Source: Parasedimentitalea huanghaiensis
GTDB lineage: Bacteria > Pseudomonadota > Alphaproteobacteria > Rhodobacterales > Rhodobacteraceae
Assembly: GCF_009753675.1 (NCBI RefSeq)
Contig: NZ_WQLV01000024.1
Location: 1 to 45,465 of the forward strand
DNA: 45,465 nucleotides
Reading direction: 5' to 3'
Shown: in pieces, positions 1 to 8,495 of the stretch
Layout of the letters: each line of letters opens with the position of its first letter
Numbering within the stretch: the stretch's first letter is position 1
The notes under the pieces: model-generated
What the model was told of the DNA's origin: nothing
The model's database searches: none
What the model saw: the letters and a program-made list of their open reading frames with translations, nothing else
Program-made: the position numbers and the translations under genes

Positions 1-2150
1 CGGGATTGGCGTTTGCCATGGTCGGAGGTGTTGCGGCCGCTCCGGTGCTGGCGCAGGATCCAGCGTTGAGCCCCCCCAGTTACCCCCCTTTGCCCGCGCC
101 CAGCCTGAACTTTTATGGCTCTCCGGGCCTGCTGGATATGCCAAGCGCCGAGATGCAGCCGGATGGGCAGTTTTCAGTGTCTTATTCCTGGTTTGGTGGC
201 CAGGCCCGCTATAATCTGACCTTCCAGGCGCTGCCCTGGCTCTCGGCCAGCTTTCGCTACAACGGCATCCAGAACCTCAGCACCACGTCTTTCAGCACCT
301 ATTATGATCGCGGCTTTGATGTCAGGGCCCGGCTCTGGCGCGAGGGGCGCTATCGGCCCGAGGTTACCATGGGCTTGCAGGATTTTGCCGGCACTGGGGT
401 TTATGCTGCGGAATATTTTGTGGCCACCAAACAGTTTCAGGCGCCCGCGCTTGGCTTTGGCGGGGCCACCGGCAAGCTAAAGCTTTCGGCGGGGCTGGGC
501 TGGGGGCGGTTGGGGTCTTACGGGGCCATCGGCAATATCGGCACCCGTTCCAGCTTTACACCGGGGTCTACCGGCGGCACCCTGTCTTATGATCAGTGGT
601 TTCGGGGGGATTTTGCCCCCTTTGGCGGCATTGAATGGCAACCCAATGCGCGCTGGGGCTTTAAGCTGGAGTATTCTTCGGACGCCTATGTGGCCGAAAC
701 TCAGGATGCCGATGTCTTTGTACGCAAGTCTCAGCTCAACTTTGGGGCAGAATATCAGGCCACGCCGCGTACCCGTCTGGGTGCCTATTATCTCTATGGC
801 TCTGAAGTTGGTGTGACGGCTCAGATCCAGCTGAACCCCTTTCATCCCGTGCGCCCAATGGCCGTGCCTGCGCCGCTGCCTATTGTGCCGCGTTCGGACT
901 GGGCCAAAACAGAGGCCGACTGGAGCCACAACTGGGCGCAGAGCGCGGAGAGCAGCCTGACCCTGCGGGACCAGTTGGCCCAGCAGTTGGAACAGGACGG
1001 GTTGATCCTGGAAAGCCTGGAAATCGACAGCACCCGCGCTGAGGTGCGTTTTCGCAACCCCCGCTATCGATCTGACGCGCTGGCGATTGGGCGCACAGCC
1101 CGGGTGATGAGCCGGATGCTGCCTGCCTCGGTTGAGACATTCCGGATGGTGCCGGTGCGCAGTGGGATGGGATTATCGGCCACAGAAATCCGGCGCTCAG
1201 ATCTGGAGATGCTGGAGCATGACGCCCATGCGGCAGATGCGCTGGTGGCGGTGGCCGGGATTGGTGGCGCTGCTCCGCTGCCGGATGCGGCACTGGTCTC
1301 ACCTGATCTCTATCCCGCCTTCAGCACCTCGGTCAGCCCCTATAGCGCCCCTGCGTATTTTGATCCGGATCAGCCGTTCCGCTTGGATCTTGGGCTGGAT
1401 TTCAAAGCCAGTTATGAGCCCGCGCCGGGCTGGGTCCTCTCGGCTGCTCTGCGTCAGCGGCTTTGGGGGAATGTGAAAAATGGCCGTGCCTCAAATTCAA
1501 AACTGCCCCATGTGCGTACAGATCAGATGGAATATGCCCAATATGGCACCACATTGGAAAACCTCTTTGTCAGCCGCTACTGGCAGCCGGACCACAATCT
1601 CTATGCGCGCGCAACAGCCGGGCTGTTTGAAAGCATGTATGGCGGGGTGTCAGCTGAGCTGTTGTGGAAGCCGGTGGACAGCCCGCTGGCGCTGGGGTTT
1701 GAAGCCAACTATGTGGTGCAGCGTGATTTTGATCAGCGTTTTTCCTTCCGCGACTACAAAACCTTCACGGGTCATGCCTCGGCGTATTACGAATTGGGGG
1801 GGGGCTATCAGATGCAGTTGGATGCCGGGCGTTATCTGGCGGGCGACTACGGTGGCACCCTGAGCCTGGACCGGGTGTTTGACAATGGATGGCGCGTGGG
1901 CGGGTTTGTCACCCTGACCGATGTCTCGGCCGAGGATTTTGGCGAAGGCTCGTTTGACAAAGGATTCCGGTTCGATATCCCGCTGGACTGGATGCTGGGC
2001 AAGCCAAGCCGCAATAGCTTTGGCCTGACCGTTCGGCCGGTGCAGCGGGACGGAGGCCAGCGGGTCTATGTGCCAGGACGGCTTTACGGGCAGATCCGGG
2101 ATGCTCATCGTGCCAGCCTGATCGATCAGCGGGCAAGGATGTGGGAATGA
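1..2150 (+). CDS. yjbH: YjbH/GfcD-like outer-membrane exopolysaccharide protein (main part; gene crosses the contig junction)
   Basis: This is a beta-strand-rich protein of the YjbH/GfcD family, which in E. coli belongs to the yjbEFGH and group 4 capsule operons and acts at the outer membrane in polysaccharide secretion. The reading frame is open at base 1. Joined through the 77-base terminal repeat it begins at GTG 45328, giving 736 aa with a good signal peptide ending VAAAPVLA before QD. The N-terminal part has the family's 'FYGSPGLLDMPSAEMQPDGQ' opening and alternating aromatic strands. The C-terminal part has many Tyr/Gly strands such as 'YQMQLDAGRYLAGDYGG'. Its stop overlaps the ATG of the next lipoprotein gene (ATGA), so the two are translationally coupled. 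The family is well supported; the exact transport role is inferred. Confidence 0.87.
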   Translation, partial: GLAFAMVGGVAAAPVLAQDPALSPPSYPPLPAPSLNFYGSPGLLDMPSAEMQPDGQFSVSYSWFGGQARYNLTFQALPWLSASFRYNGIQNLSTTSFSTYYDRGFDVRARLWREGRYRPEVTMGLQDFAGTGVYAAEYFVATKQFQAPALGFGGATGKLKLSAGLGWGRLGSYGAIGNIGTRSSFTPGSTGGTLSYDQWFRGDFAPFGGIEWQPNARWGFKLEYSSDAYVAETQDADVFVRKSQLNFGAEYQATPRTRLGAYYLYGSEVGVTAQIQLNPFHPVRPMAVPAPLPIVPRSDWAKTEADWSHNWAQSAESSLTLRDQLAQQLEQDGLILESLEIDSTRAEVRFRNPRYRSDALAIGRTARVMSRMLPASVETFRMVPVRSGMGLSATEIRRSDLEMLEHDAHAADALVAVAGIGGAAPLPDAALVSPDLYPAFSTSVSPYSAPAYFDPDQPFRLDLGLDFKASYEPAPGWVLSAALRQRLWGNVKNGRASNSKLPHVRTDQMEYAQYGTTLENLFVSRYWQPDHNLYARATAGLFESMYGGVSAELLWKPVDSPLALGFEANYVVQRDFDQRFSFRDYKTFTGHASAYYELGGGYQMQLDAGRYLAGDYGGTLSLDRVFDNGWRVGGFVTLTDVSAEDFGEGSFDKGFRFDIPLDWMLGKPSRNSFGLTVRPVQRDGGQRVYVPGRLYGQIRDAHRASLIDQRARMWE

Positions 2151-2839
2151 GAATACTGCCAGTGAAATGGGCTGCTGTTCTGGGATTGGCCCTGTTGGCG
2201 GGCTGTAGTCAGGGACCGGATGGGCCGACGCTGGAGCTGGAGGTGTTTCAGCTTCTCCAGCAGAGGGTCGCCAGCATTGGCGGGGCGGCGGCCGCCCCGG
2301 TAGAGCGGCCGCCGCTGACCCGCGCGGCGCTGGACACGGTGGAAGGCCCCTATATCGAGGTGACGGTCGAGAACCGCGATATCTTTGCCTACCTGTCACA
2401 GCAGCTGGTGCGCCGCGATGACAGCCCCGGCGAGATAGTGGTCTGGCGCACCGAGGATAATATCACCCTGACATTGCGCAGCGGCGTGTTGGTGGCCACA
2501 CGGGGGCTGGGGGATGACATCCTGTCGGCCTCGGCACCGGTGGCGACCGGGAAACCCGGTCCGGTTATGGGCGGTGCCCGCAGCTATCAAATTCGTGGAT
2601 TAGACAATAAGACCCACGCACTGGTGATGGTCTGCAGCCTGCTGGATCTGGGACCCGCACCGGTAGAGATCGTTGAAGTCACCTACCCCACCCGCCATAT
2701 GCAGGAACGGTGCGAAACGCAAAACAGCCTTGTGGTGAATGACTACTGGGTTGATTCGCGCTCGGGGAGAGTGTGGCAATCCCGGCAATGGGCAGGCCCG
2801 ACAATTGGCTATCTGCGCATTCGTCAGCTGACAATCTGA
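2147..2839 (+). CDS. yjbF: YjbF/GfcB-like exopolysaccharide lipoprotein
   Basis: A predicted 230-aa lipoprotein. The N-terminus has a Lys-containing start, a hydrophobic segment and the lipobox LLAGC with the lipidated Cys at residue 20. Size and position directly after a YjbH protein match the YjbF/GfcB family, a partner of YjbH in exopolysaccharide and group 4 capsule export. The ATG at 2147 overlaps the yjbH stop and has AAGGA (2135-2139) seven bases upstream; it is preferred over GTG 2141. The order here is H-F, whereas the E. coli operon is E-F-G-H, and no YjbG/GfcC-type gene is seen. The periplasmic or outer-membrane location follows from the lipobox; the detailed role is unknown. Confidence 0.8.
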   Translation: MRILPVKWAAVLGLALLAGCSQGPDGPTLELEVFQLLQQRVASIGGAAAAPVERPPLTRAALDTVEGPYIEVTVENRDIFAYLSQQLVRRDDSPGEIVVWRTEDNITLTLRSGVLVATRGLGDDILSASAPVATGKPGPVMGGARSYQIRGLDNKTHALVMVCSLLDLGPAPVEIVEVTYPTRHMQERCETQNSLVVNDYWVDSRSGRVWQSRQWAGPTIGYLRIRQLTI

Positions 2840-2901
2840 ATATTTTTCAAAAATTACAGCTTGGAAATCAGAGGGTAAGGTTTTTAGCCTAAGAACACCC
2901 G

Positions 2902-2928
2902 TTGAAGTGGTATATATTTCTGCATAAT
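2902..2928 (+). promoter_or_regulatory. Candidate promoter for the YjbE-like gene
   Basis: In the AT-rich 119-base gap before the YjbE-like gene, TTGAAG (2902-2907) and CATAAT (2923-2928) lie 15 bases apart. The alternative -10 TATATT is at 2913. The gap separates this small gene from yjbF, so an independent promoter is plausible. Spacing is shorter than the usual 17. Confidence 0.35.
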
Positions 2929-2958
2929 GTCTCGCTAGCCAATCCATGGAGTTGAATA

Positions 2959-3186
2959 ATGAAGAAAATCATTGCAGCCCTTTCTCTGGCCGTCCTTGCC
3001 AGCACCACCGTATCAACCGCTACGGCTCAGACCGTTGAGGCGACAACGCCTGTTCTGAGCGGCGCTGGCGGTTTGGCAGTTGGTCCCCTTGGCGCTCTTG
3101 GTCTGACGACACTTGTGTTTGTGGGAGTCGTGGCCAGCGGCAGCGACGGAACATCGACCACAACCACCACAACCACCACAAACTAA
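2959..3186 (+). CDS. yjbE: YjbE/GfcA-like small secreted Thr-rich protein
   Basis: A 75-aa exported protein with a signal peptide (MKKIIAALSLAVLAS..., cleavage near TATAQ), a Gly/Ala/Leu-rich hydrophobic middle and a C-terminal tail of about nine threonines. This composition, with a glycine-rich stretch followed by a poly-Thr end, is the signature of the YjbE/GfcA family, small proteins of unknown biochemical role encoded with yjbF, yjbG and yjbH. GGAG (2948-2951) sits seven bases before the ATG. The 119-base gap and likely own promoter suggest higher or separate expression from yjbHF. Assignment rests on composition and context, since the protein is short. Confidence 0.75.
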   Translation: MKKIIAALSLAVLASTTVSTATAQTVEATTPVLSGAGGLAVGPLGALGLTTLVFVGVVASGSDGTSTTTTTTTTN

Positions 3187-3232
3187 TCTGCACCTCCGGG
3201 CGCCAAACTGGCCCCCGGGTTTGATCCCATTT

Positions 3233-3257
3233 GTAGGCCGGTCAGCACCGGACCTAC
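3233..3257. other. Inverted repeat between convergent genes
   Basis: GTAGG-CCGGT and ACCGG-a-CCTAC form a 10-bp stem with one bulged A and a CAGC loop, between the convergent YjbE-like and DUF2793 genes. There is no T-tract on either side, so it may aid termination or protect mRNA 3' ends but is not a classical intrinsic terminator. Confidence 0.45.
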
Positions 3258-3271
3258 GGGATCTGTGCGGG

Positions 3272-4675
3272 CTAAAGGTATTGCCCCCCGGATGTGACAG
3301 TGCCGGCAACAGATCCGGGAATGAAACTGCTGCCTGCCCCATTGGTTTGCAGAATGGCATTCTGCGCCACCTGGTAACGGGGGCCGGAACAGCCCGCTGT
3401 GTCGCCATCAAAAGTCACACCACTCAGCCCCGCCAAACTGAATTCGGACAGGTCAATCCCGCCTGCACTCCCCCAGGTGATGCCGCTGGCCAGGGTCATA
3501 CTGCCGCCCCCGGCCTCTAGCCTGGCGCGCTGACGTAGCCGGGCAAGGGTGTCGATGCCTGCGCCAATGCTCAGACTTTCCCCCTCACAGGATAGGGTTG
3601 CATCCGTCGCCATCATCGCAGCCCCAGAGCCGGCAAAACTCAGCGCAGCGGCGTGGATCCGGGCCCCGGTTTCGGCCTGCAGCCCATCGCTGCCGGTGAA
3701 CTGCAGCCCGGTCACCACCGCAACCGCCCCCCGCCGGGCCAGAATGCGGGCGGTGGTGACCATGGTGGGATCTGCTGCATGACCGGTGATCAACAGGCTG
3801 CCACTGCCCAGAAGCGGCCCCTGCAGCACCACCTCTTCGCCGTAGGCCCCGGCCGCAAGCTGGATCTGCACGTCATGAGGTCCGCAATCCAGCGCCAGAG
3901 CCTGATCCACCGCATGTTGCAGGGTCAGAAATCCCGCCTCGGCGGTATCAGCCAGCCCGTCATTGCTGTCTGCCCCATCAGGGCGGACATAATAGCTGCG
4001 CGGGGCCGTCAGCCGTTCCCGCAGCATCGGGCTGCCCTGTGGGAAGGAGACCTGACCGGTGGTTGGGGTGACACTCAGGGCCGTCAGCCACTGGCTGCCA
4101 TCGGGGCTGACCTTGATGGCGAACTCATCGCCGCCCGCGGTGCCCATCTCAGCCCGGCCGGACCAGTTGGTCTGAAACAGCAGACTGGCGGTGTCTGTGG
4201 CACTGGCCTTGTTCACTTTGACCTGATGTCCGGCGCCCACATGGGTCAGCAGCGTTGCGGCAGAGGCCACAGTCAGCCGGTTGTCATCATCCGCAGTTGC
4301 AGCAATGCCGAGTGCGGGCAGGTTCTGCAGATCAAGCTGTACTGGCAGCCAGTCCGTGCCGTCAAACCGGACCCCCTGCCCCAGGGGATCCACGGTGGCC
4401 TGCCAGCCCGATTGCGGGACAAAGAAGTGCCAGGTTGCACCATCCCAAAAAGCCAGCTCAGTCCCATGTCCGGCCCAGGCCCCGCTGCCCGGCTCCGCCA
4501 CGATATAGCGATCCCCTGGGTCCGGCAGTTCTGGCGGGGCTGACAGCGACAGATCCCTGACGTTCAGCTGGCTCACCGCATCCAGGATCAGCAGGGCTTC
4601 ATTATGAGTGACATGTTTCTGGGCCTGTGAGGGCATCAAAAAAGGCAGGGATAAGACGGGAGAGGTCTGGGACAT
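3272..4675 (-). CDS. DUF2793 protein with C-terminal beta-helix (phage tailspike-like)
   Basis: A 467-aa protein. Residues 1 to about 120 match the DUF2793 pattern common in Rhodobacterales (SLPFLMPSQAQKHVTHNEAL near the start, then 'GDRYIV' and 'FWDGATWHFFVP'). From about residue 225 the sequence changes to 'YYVRPDGADSNDGLADTAEAGFLTLQHAV' followed by repetitive short strands. This entry motif is typical of right-handed beta-helix domains in phage tailspikes and polysaccharide-acting proteins. No signal peptide is visible. The start at ATG 4675 fits the DUF2793 N-terminus and has GGAG upstream; an upstream in-frame start at 4732 would add an unlikely Pro-rich leader. Function is unknown; a glycan-binding or depolymerase role is only a guess from fold and neighbours. 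Confidence 0.75.
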   Translation of the reverse strand: MSQTSPVLSLPFLMPSQAQKHVTHNEALLILDAVSQLNVRDLSLSAPPELPDPGDRYIVAEPGSGAWAGHGTELAFWDGATWHFFVPQSGWQATVDPLGQGVRFDGTDWLPVQLDLQNLPALGIAATADDDNRLTVASAATLLTHVGAGHQVKVNKASATDTASLLFQTNWSGRAEMGTAGGDEFAIKVSPDGSQWLTALSVTPTTGQVSFPQGSPMLRERLTAPRSYYVRPDGADSNDGLADTAEAGFLTLQHAVDQALALDCGPHDVQIQLAAGAYGEEVVLQGPLLGSGSLLITGHAADPTMVTTARILARRGAVAVVTGLQFTGSDGLQAETGARIHAAALSFAGSGAAMMATDATLSCEGESLSIGAGIDTLARLRQRARLEAGGGSMTLASGITWGSAGGIDLSEFSLAGLSGVTFDGDTAGCSGPRYQVAQNAILQTNGAGSSFIPGSVAGTVTSGGQYL

Positions 4676-5121
4676 TTGTGGGGCTCCGCTGGTGGGACCC
4701 GGGCCTGGCCGGGGCTGATGTTGCGCAGACAAGACTGGGAAAAGGTTTCAATTTCTCAACCTGGGCGACCGCCATATTCATGTTTAGAGCCTGTTTATGT
4801 CCGTGATCTGGGGCAGGCACCTATTTTTGTGGCTTTGATTATGATACTGTTTGCCCCTGTCTAGACTGTGGTGCTTGGGGTTGCGCGACGGACCAGAGTG
4901 ACGCTGCTAACACGTTGTGAATATTCAGATCCCTTAGGCTGACCTGATGTGATGGTCTTGGTTCGCGATTGCGAATCCTGTCTCTCAATTTTTGAGGAGA
5001 CCGCAAAGTATGGCTTACGGCCCAAAATTTTCTGAAGGCCATGTTTTGAAACGCCAGTTTTCGCCCAAATAGGTTGCCGTGGTTTTTAACTTGTTTGATC
5101 TTCAAGAGTAGGATTTTTAGC
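4676..5121. other. Divergent intergenic region upstream of the DUF2793 and protease genes
   Basis: A 446-base non-coding stretch, more AT-rich than its surroundings, that must hold both promoters. It contains two short dyads: TTCGCGATTGCGAA (4962-4975, 5-bp arms) and CTCAATTTTTGAG (4984-4996, 5-bp arms). These are candidates for operators upstream of the protease gene. No convincing -35/-10 pair, small gene or RNA was recognised. Confidence 0.4.
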
Positions 5122-7329
5122 ATGTGTACCCTCTGTGACGTAACGCAGACTTTTGATCCCGCCCGACATGTTCCGGACGGTGGTGTTGGCGAGGTGGTCC
5201 AGGCGGTGTTGACGGAAACCACCGATGCGGTGGCCGGAACCGGCACCGCCTACACGATGCAGGCGGGCGATACGTTCAATGGCAGCCTGACGCTGGGGGA
5301 TCGGGACTGGGTAGCCATCAGCCTGACTGCAGGCGAAATTTATAATATCAATCTGACTGGCACTGCCGGTGGGGGCGGCACCTTGAGTGACCCCTATCTG
5401 CGGCTCTATAATAGCAGCGGCACATTGATTGGCTCCAATGACGATGGCGGTCCAGGATTGGATTCCCTGTTGAGCTATACGGCAACCAGCAGCGGTACCT
5501 ATTACATCGCTGCCGGGGGCTATGCGGATAATCGCTCTGGCACCTATCAGATTACGGCCGAAGTGCAGCTGCCGCCAACGCCGGCGACCCTGGATGAGCT
5601 GGCCGATTACCTGACCGATGGCTACTGGCAGGACAGCAGTCGCAGCCAGCGCAGTTTTGATACCAGTGGCAGCAACCAGATCTCGGTCGATATCACCGGG
5701 TTGAATGCTGGCGGGCAGCAGCTGGCCCGTTGGGCCTTTGAGACCTGGGAAACGGTTGCTAATCTTGATTTTGTCGAGGTCAGCAGCGGCGCTGACATAA
5801 CCTTTGATGATGAAGATTCCGGTGCCTATGCAACCTCTTCGGTGAGCGGCAGCACAATCTTGTCTTCAGAGGTGAATGTCAGTTCCAGCTGGCTCACCAG
5901 CTATGGCACGGCGCTGGACAGCTATTCTTTCTCGACCTATGTGCATGAAATTGGTCATGCGCTGGGGCTGGGGCACCAGGGCGGCTATAATGGTGCTGCC
6001 ACCTATGGCGTGGACGAGACCTTCAGCAATGACAGCTGGCAGATTTCGGTAATGTCCTATTTCAACCAGACAGAAAACACGACAACCAATGCCAGCTATG
6101 CCGCCATCGTCTCGTTGATGATGGCGGATGTGGTGGCGATCCAGAACCTGTATGGAGCGGCAGGGGCCAGCAGTGCCACCGCAGGCGACACCACCTACGG
6201 GGCTGACAGTGCTCTGGGCACCTATATGGATCAGCTGTTTGACCTGATTGCAGCGGGGACCACCTCCAGCGTCTATGGCGGCGCTGCGATCACCCATACA
6301 ATTTATGATCAGGGGGGCACCGATACGGTAGACCTGTCTTATAGCACCACCCACGACCGGCTCAGCCTGCTGGGAGAAAGCTTTTCGGATATTGGCGGCC
6401 TGATTGGCAATATTGGCATTGCCCGGGGCACGGTGATCGAAAACGCCCTAGGGGGATCTGGCAATGATACGATCCTCGGAAATGGCGCCCATAACCAGCT
6501 GACGGGCAATGCGGGCAATGACAGTCTGACTGGCGAAGGTGGCCGCGACAGCCTGTTGGGCGGGGATGGCGATGATTACCTGCAGGGCGGTACCGGCGAC
6601 GATACGCTGCGCGGCGGCGCAGGCAATGATACCATCTATAGCAATACTTCGCTGGATACGATTTATGGCGATGCCGGCAATGACTATATCAGCTCGGGCA
6701 ACGGGGTTGATTATGTCGATGGTGGCTCTGGCAATGACACCATCTTTGGCCGCACCGGCTGGGATACGCTGCTTGGCGGCTCGGGCAATGATACGATCTA
6801 TGGCAGCTCTGGCGATGACAATCTCAGCGGTGGGGATGACGATGACTGGCTGTCAGGCGGATCGGCCTGGGATGTGCTGTTTGGCAATAGCGGCAATGAC
6901 ACGCTCTATGGCAACTTTGGTTCAGATGTGCTGTCGGGGGGCGATGGGCTGGACGTGCTCTATGGTGGCACTGGCGATGACACCCTGCGGGGTTTCTCTG
7001 GCAATGACACACTCTATGGCAACCAGGGTGTTGACCAGCTGGATGGCGGCGCGGGCGATGACCTGCTGCGCGGCGGCACCCTGCGTGATACCTTTATCTT
7101 CAACACTGGCTATGACCGGGATGAGATCAATGATTTTGAGATCCACCGCGATATCCTGTCGCTGTCAACCAGCCTGACCGGCGGCTCCAGCGATGCTGCC
7201 ACGGTGATCGCCAACTATGGCCAGATTTTAGGCGGCGTGGTTGTCTTTGACTTTGGCGGCGGGGATGTGGTGACCCTGTCAAACCTCAGCAGTTTTGACG
7301 GGTTGAGTGATAACTTCGCCTTCTTCTGA
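5122..7329 (+). CDS. Secreted M10 (serralysin-type) zinc metalloprotease with PPC domain and RTX repeats
   Basis: A 735-aa predicted extracellular protease. Residues of about 45-150 resemble a bacterial pre-peptidase C-terminal (PPC) domain. The catalytic site HEIGHALGLGH is at residues 275-285 (His275, Glu276, His279, His285). The Met-turn VMSYF follows with Met311, and Tyr313 is the usual serralysin fifth ligand. From about residue 440 come many glycine-rich nonapeptides of the GGxGNDxL type that bind calcium. There is no Sec signal peptide, as expected for type I secretion with a C-terminal signal. ATG 5122 is chosen over 5074 because AGTAGG precedes it. No type I transporter is on the plasmid, so export must use a host system. 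The C-terminal third is closely similar to the RTX protein at 23691-26246. Confidence 0.88.
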   Translation: MCTLCDVTQTFDPARHVPDGGVGEVVQAVLTETTDAVAGTGTAYTMQAGDTFNGSLTLGDRDWVAISLTAGEIYNINLTGTAGGGGTLSDPYLRLYNSSGTLIGSNDDGGPGLDSLLSYTATSSGTYYIAAGGYADNRSGTYQITAEVQLPPTPATLDELADYLTDGYWQDSSRSQRSFDTSGSNQISVDITGLNAGGQQLARWAFETWETVANLDFVEVSSGADITFDDEDSGAYATSSVSGSTILSSEVNVSSSWLTSYGTALDSYSFSTYVHEIGHALGLGHQGGYNGAATYGVDETFSNDSWQISVMSYFNQTENTTTNASYAAIVSLMMADVVAIQNLYGAAGASSATAGDTTYGADSALGTYMDQLFDLIAAGTTSSVYGGAAITHTIYDQGGTDTVDLSYSTTHDRLSLLGESFSDIGGLIGNIGIARGTVIENALGGSGNDTILGNGAHNQLTGNAGNDSLTGEGGRDSLLGGDGDDYLQGGTGDDTLRGGAGNDTIYSNTSLDTIYGDAGNDYISSGNGVDYVDGGSGNDTIFGRTGWDTLLGGSGNDTIYGSSGDDNLSGGDDDDWLSGGSAWDVLFGNSGNDTLYGNFGSDVLSGGDGLDVLYGGTGDDTLRGFSGNDTLYGNQGVDQLDGGAGDDLLRGGTLRDTFIFNTGYDRDEINDFEIHRDILSLSTSLTGGSSDAATVIANYGQILGGVVVFDFGGGDVVTLSNLSSFDGLSDNFAFF
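6448..7090 (+). repeat. RTX nonapeptide-coding array of the protease
   Basis: Tandem nine-residue units with GGxGNDxLx consensus (e.g. GGSGNDTIF, GGTGDDTLR) run almost without interruption for about 24 units. At the DNA level they give recurring 'ggcaatgac' words. These are calcium-binding beta-roll repeats within the coding sequence, not a CRISPR or DNA repeat locus. Confidence 0.85.
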
Positions 7330-7334
7330 TCCGC

Positions 7335-7370
7335 GTTTATCCCTCTGTAATCTGTTACAGAGGGATAAAC
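7335..7370. terminator. Bidirectional hairpin terminator
   Basis: A perfect 16-bp inverted repeat, GTTTATCCCTCTGTAA (7335-7350) and its complement (7355-7370) around a TCTG loop. It lies between the convergent protease gene (stop 7329) and AGE epimerase gene (stop 7397). The arms' A/T-rich ends and the following 'ctctttatt' allow it to terminate from both sides. Confidence 0.8.
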
Positions 7371-7396
7371 CTCTTTATTGGAGCCACATTTCCCAA

Positions 7397-8494
7397 TCAG
7401 ATCTCAGTTCCGCCAGACAGATAAAACCGGAAGGCCACCAGGATGTGATAAAAGGTTGAGGCTGGCATGTTGATAGAAACCAAGGCGCCCTCGCGGCTGC
7501 GTTTGTCATACCACCCCCCCACAACCGGCGTGTCCATATAGTCCTGCCAGATCCGCTCCAGCACCGCTTCGGGACTGGCAGAGGGGTCCAGCACCACGCC
7601 ACGGCGGCGCATCGCCACCCCGGCTTTCAGAAGTTCGGCCTGTGGCCACATGCGGCGGCTGTCCGATCGTGGCTCAGCGCAATCCGGCAGCAGCCCAGAG
7701 GCGTCGCGCTGTGTCAGCACAGCATCAAACAAGGTCATCAGCGGTACCCCGCTGTCCTGACCACTGATCTGTTCAAAGTGATCAATCAAATAAATCCATT
7801 CCGCCAGATGGCCCGGCTCAATGGCCTGATCCGGGGCGGCCAGTGGCTTCCAATCGGCATCGTAATATTCCAGCACCTGCCCGTCGTGCTGTAAAAAGAC
7901 CTCGCGGAACAGGCTCAGCCCCTCTTCGGCCATGGCCAGGAACCGGGCTTCGCCAGTGGCGTGAAGCAGGGCAAGGGAGACTTCGAACATATGCATATGT
8001 GGGTTCTGCCGTCGTGGCAGGGCGTGAATTGCGTTTTCATACCAGCCCCGCGGCGCCTTGAGCTTGGCCAATTCCTGTTCCAGCCGCGCCAAATCTTCAG
8101 CAATGTCAAACCCGGCCCTGATCAGGGCTGAGGCCGCCAGCAGCATGAAGGCCAGATCATACAGGTCATGCGGCGCGGTGAGAATGCAGGTGTCAGGGGC
8201 CAGTTGCGCGGCCAGATTGCCACTTTCGGGGTCAAACCCATGGTCCATGGCAAAACGAAACAGCTGCAGCGCCAGATCCCGGTGCACCGGATCTTCGGAC
8301 TGGGTCAAGCAATAGGCCTGACGCACCTGAACCCGCAGGCGGCGCTGCATCTGTGCACAGGGCGCACCTCTGTGATCCAGCGCTTCCCAGACGGTGCCGG
8401 TGCTGCTGTCTACACCGGCGGTGCTCCAGAGCGGCAGGGCGTCCTCTGCCAGCCAGCGGGGTAATTCTGCATTCCAATCCTGAGAGAGGCTCAT
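7397..8494 (-). CDS. AGE-family sugar epimerase/isomerase (GlcNAc 2-epimerase or mannose isomerase type)
   Basis: A 365-aa protein of the N-acylglucosamine 2-epimerase (AGE) superfamily, (alpha/alpha)6-barrel enzymes that interconvert GlcNAc/ManNAc or isomerise mannose/fructose. Family landmarks are present: 'RVQVRQAYCL' near residue 52, 'NPHMHMFEVSLALL' in the middle, 'EPGHLAEWIYLI' with its active-site His, and 'MWPQAELLKAGVA' near the C-terminus. It is the last gene of a tight three-gene operon with the GT42 and neuA genes: the GT42 stop and this ATG are separated by one base, with AAGGA upstream. In this context it most likely supplies the hexose precursor (ManNAc, mannose or its phosphate) for nonulosonic acid synthesis. 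No UDP-GlcNAc 2-epimerase (NeuC) is present. Substrate cannot be decided from sequence alone. Confidence 0.82.
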   Translation of the reverse strand: MSLSQDWNAELPRWLAEDALPLWSTAGVDSSTGTVWEALDHRGAPCAQMQRRLRVQVRQAYCLTQSEDPVHRDLALQLFRFAMDHGFDPESGNLAAQLAPDTCILTAPHDLYDLAFMLLAASALIRAGFDIAEDLARLEQELAKLKAPRGWYENAIHALPRRQNPHMHMFEVSLALLHATGEARFLAMAEEGLSLFREVFLQHDGQVLEYYDADWKPLAAPDQAIEPGHLAEWIYLIDHFEQISGQDSGVPLMTLFDAVLTQRDASGLLPDCAEPRSDSRRMWPQAELLKAGVAMRRRGVVLDPSASPEAVLERIWQDYMDTPVVGGWYDKRSREGALVSINMPASTFYHILVAFRFYLSGGTEI

Positions 8495-8495
8495 C

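Noticed and set aside
6448-7090. Short regularly spaced DNA repeats resembling a CRISPR
   Set aside because: The period is 27 bases, in frame, and encodes RTX nonapeptides; there are no unique spacers and no cas genes.
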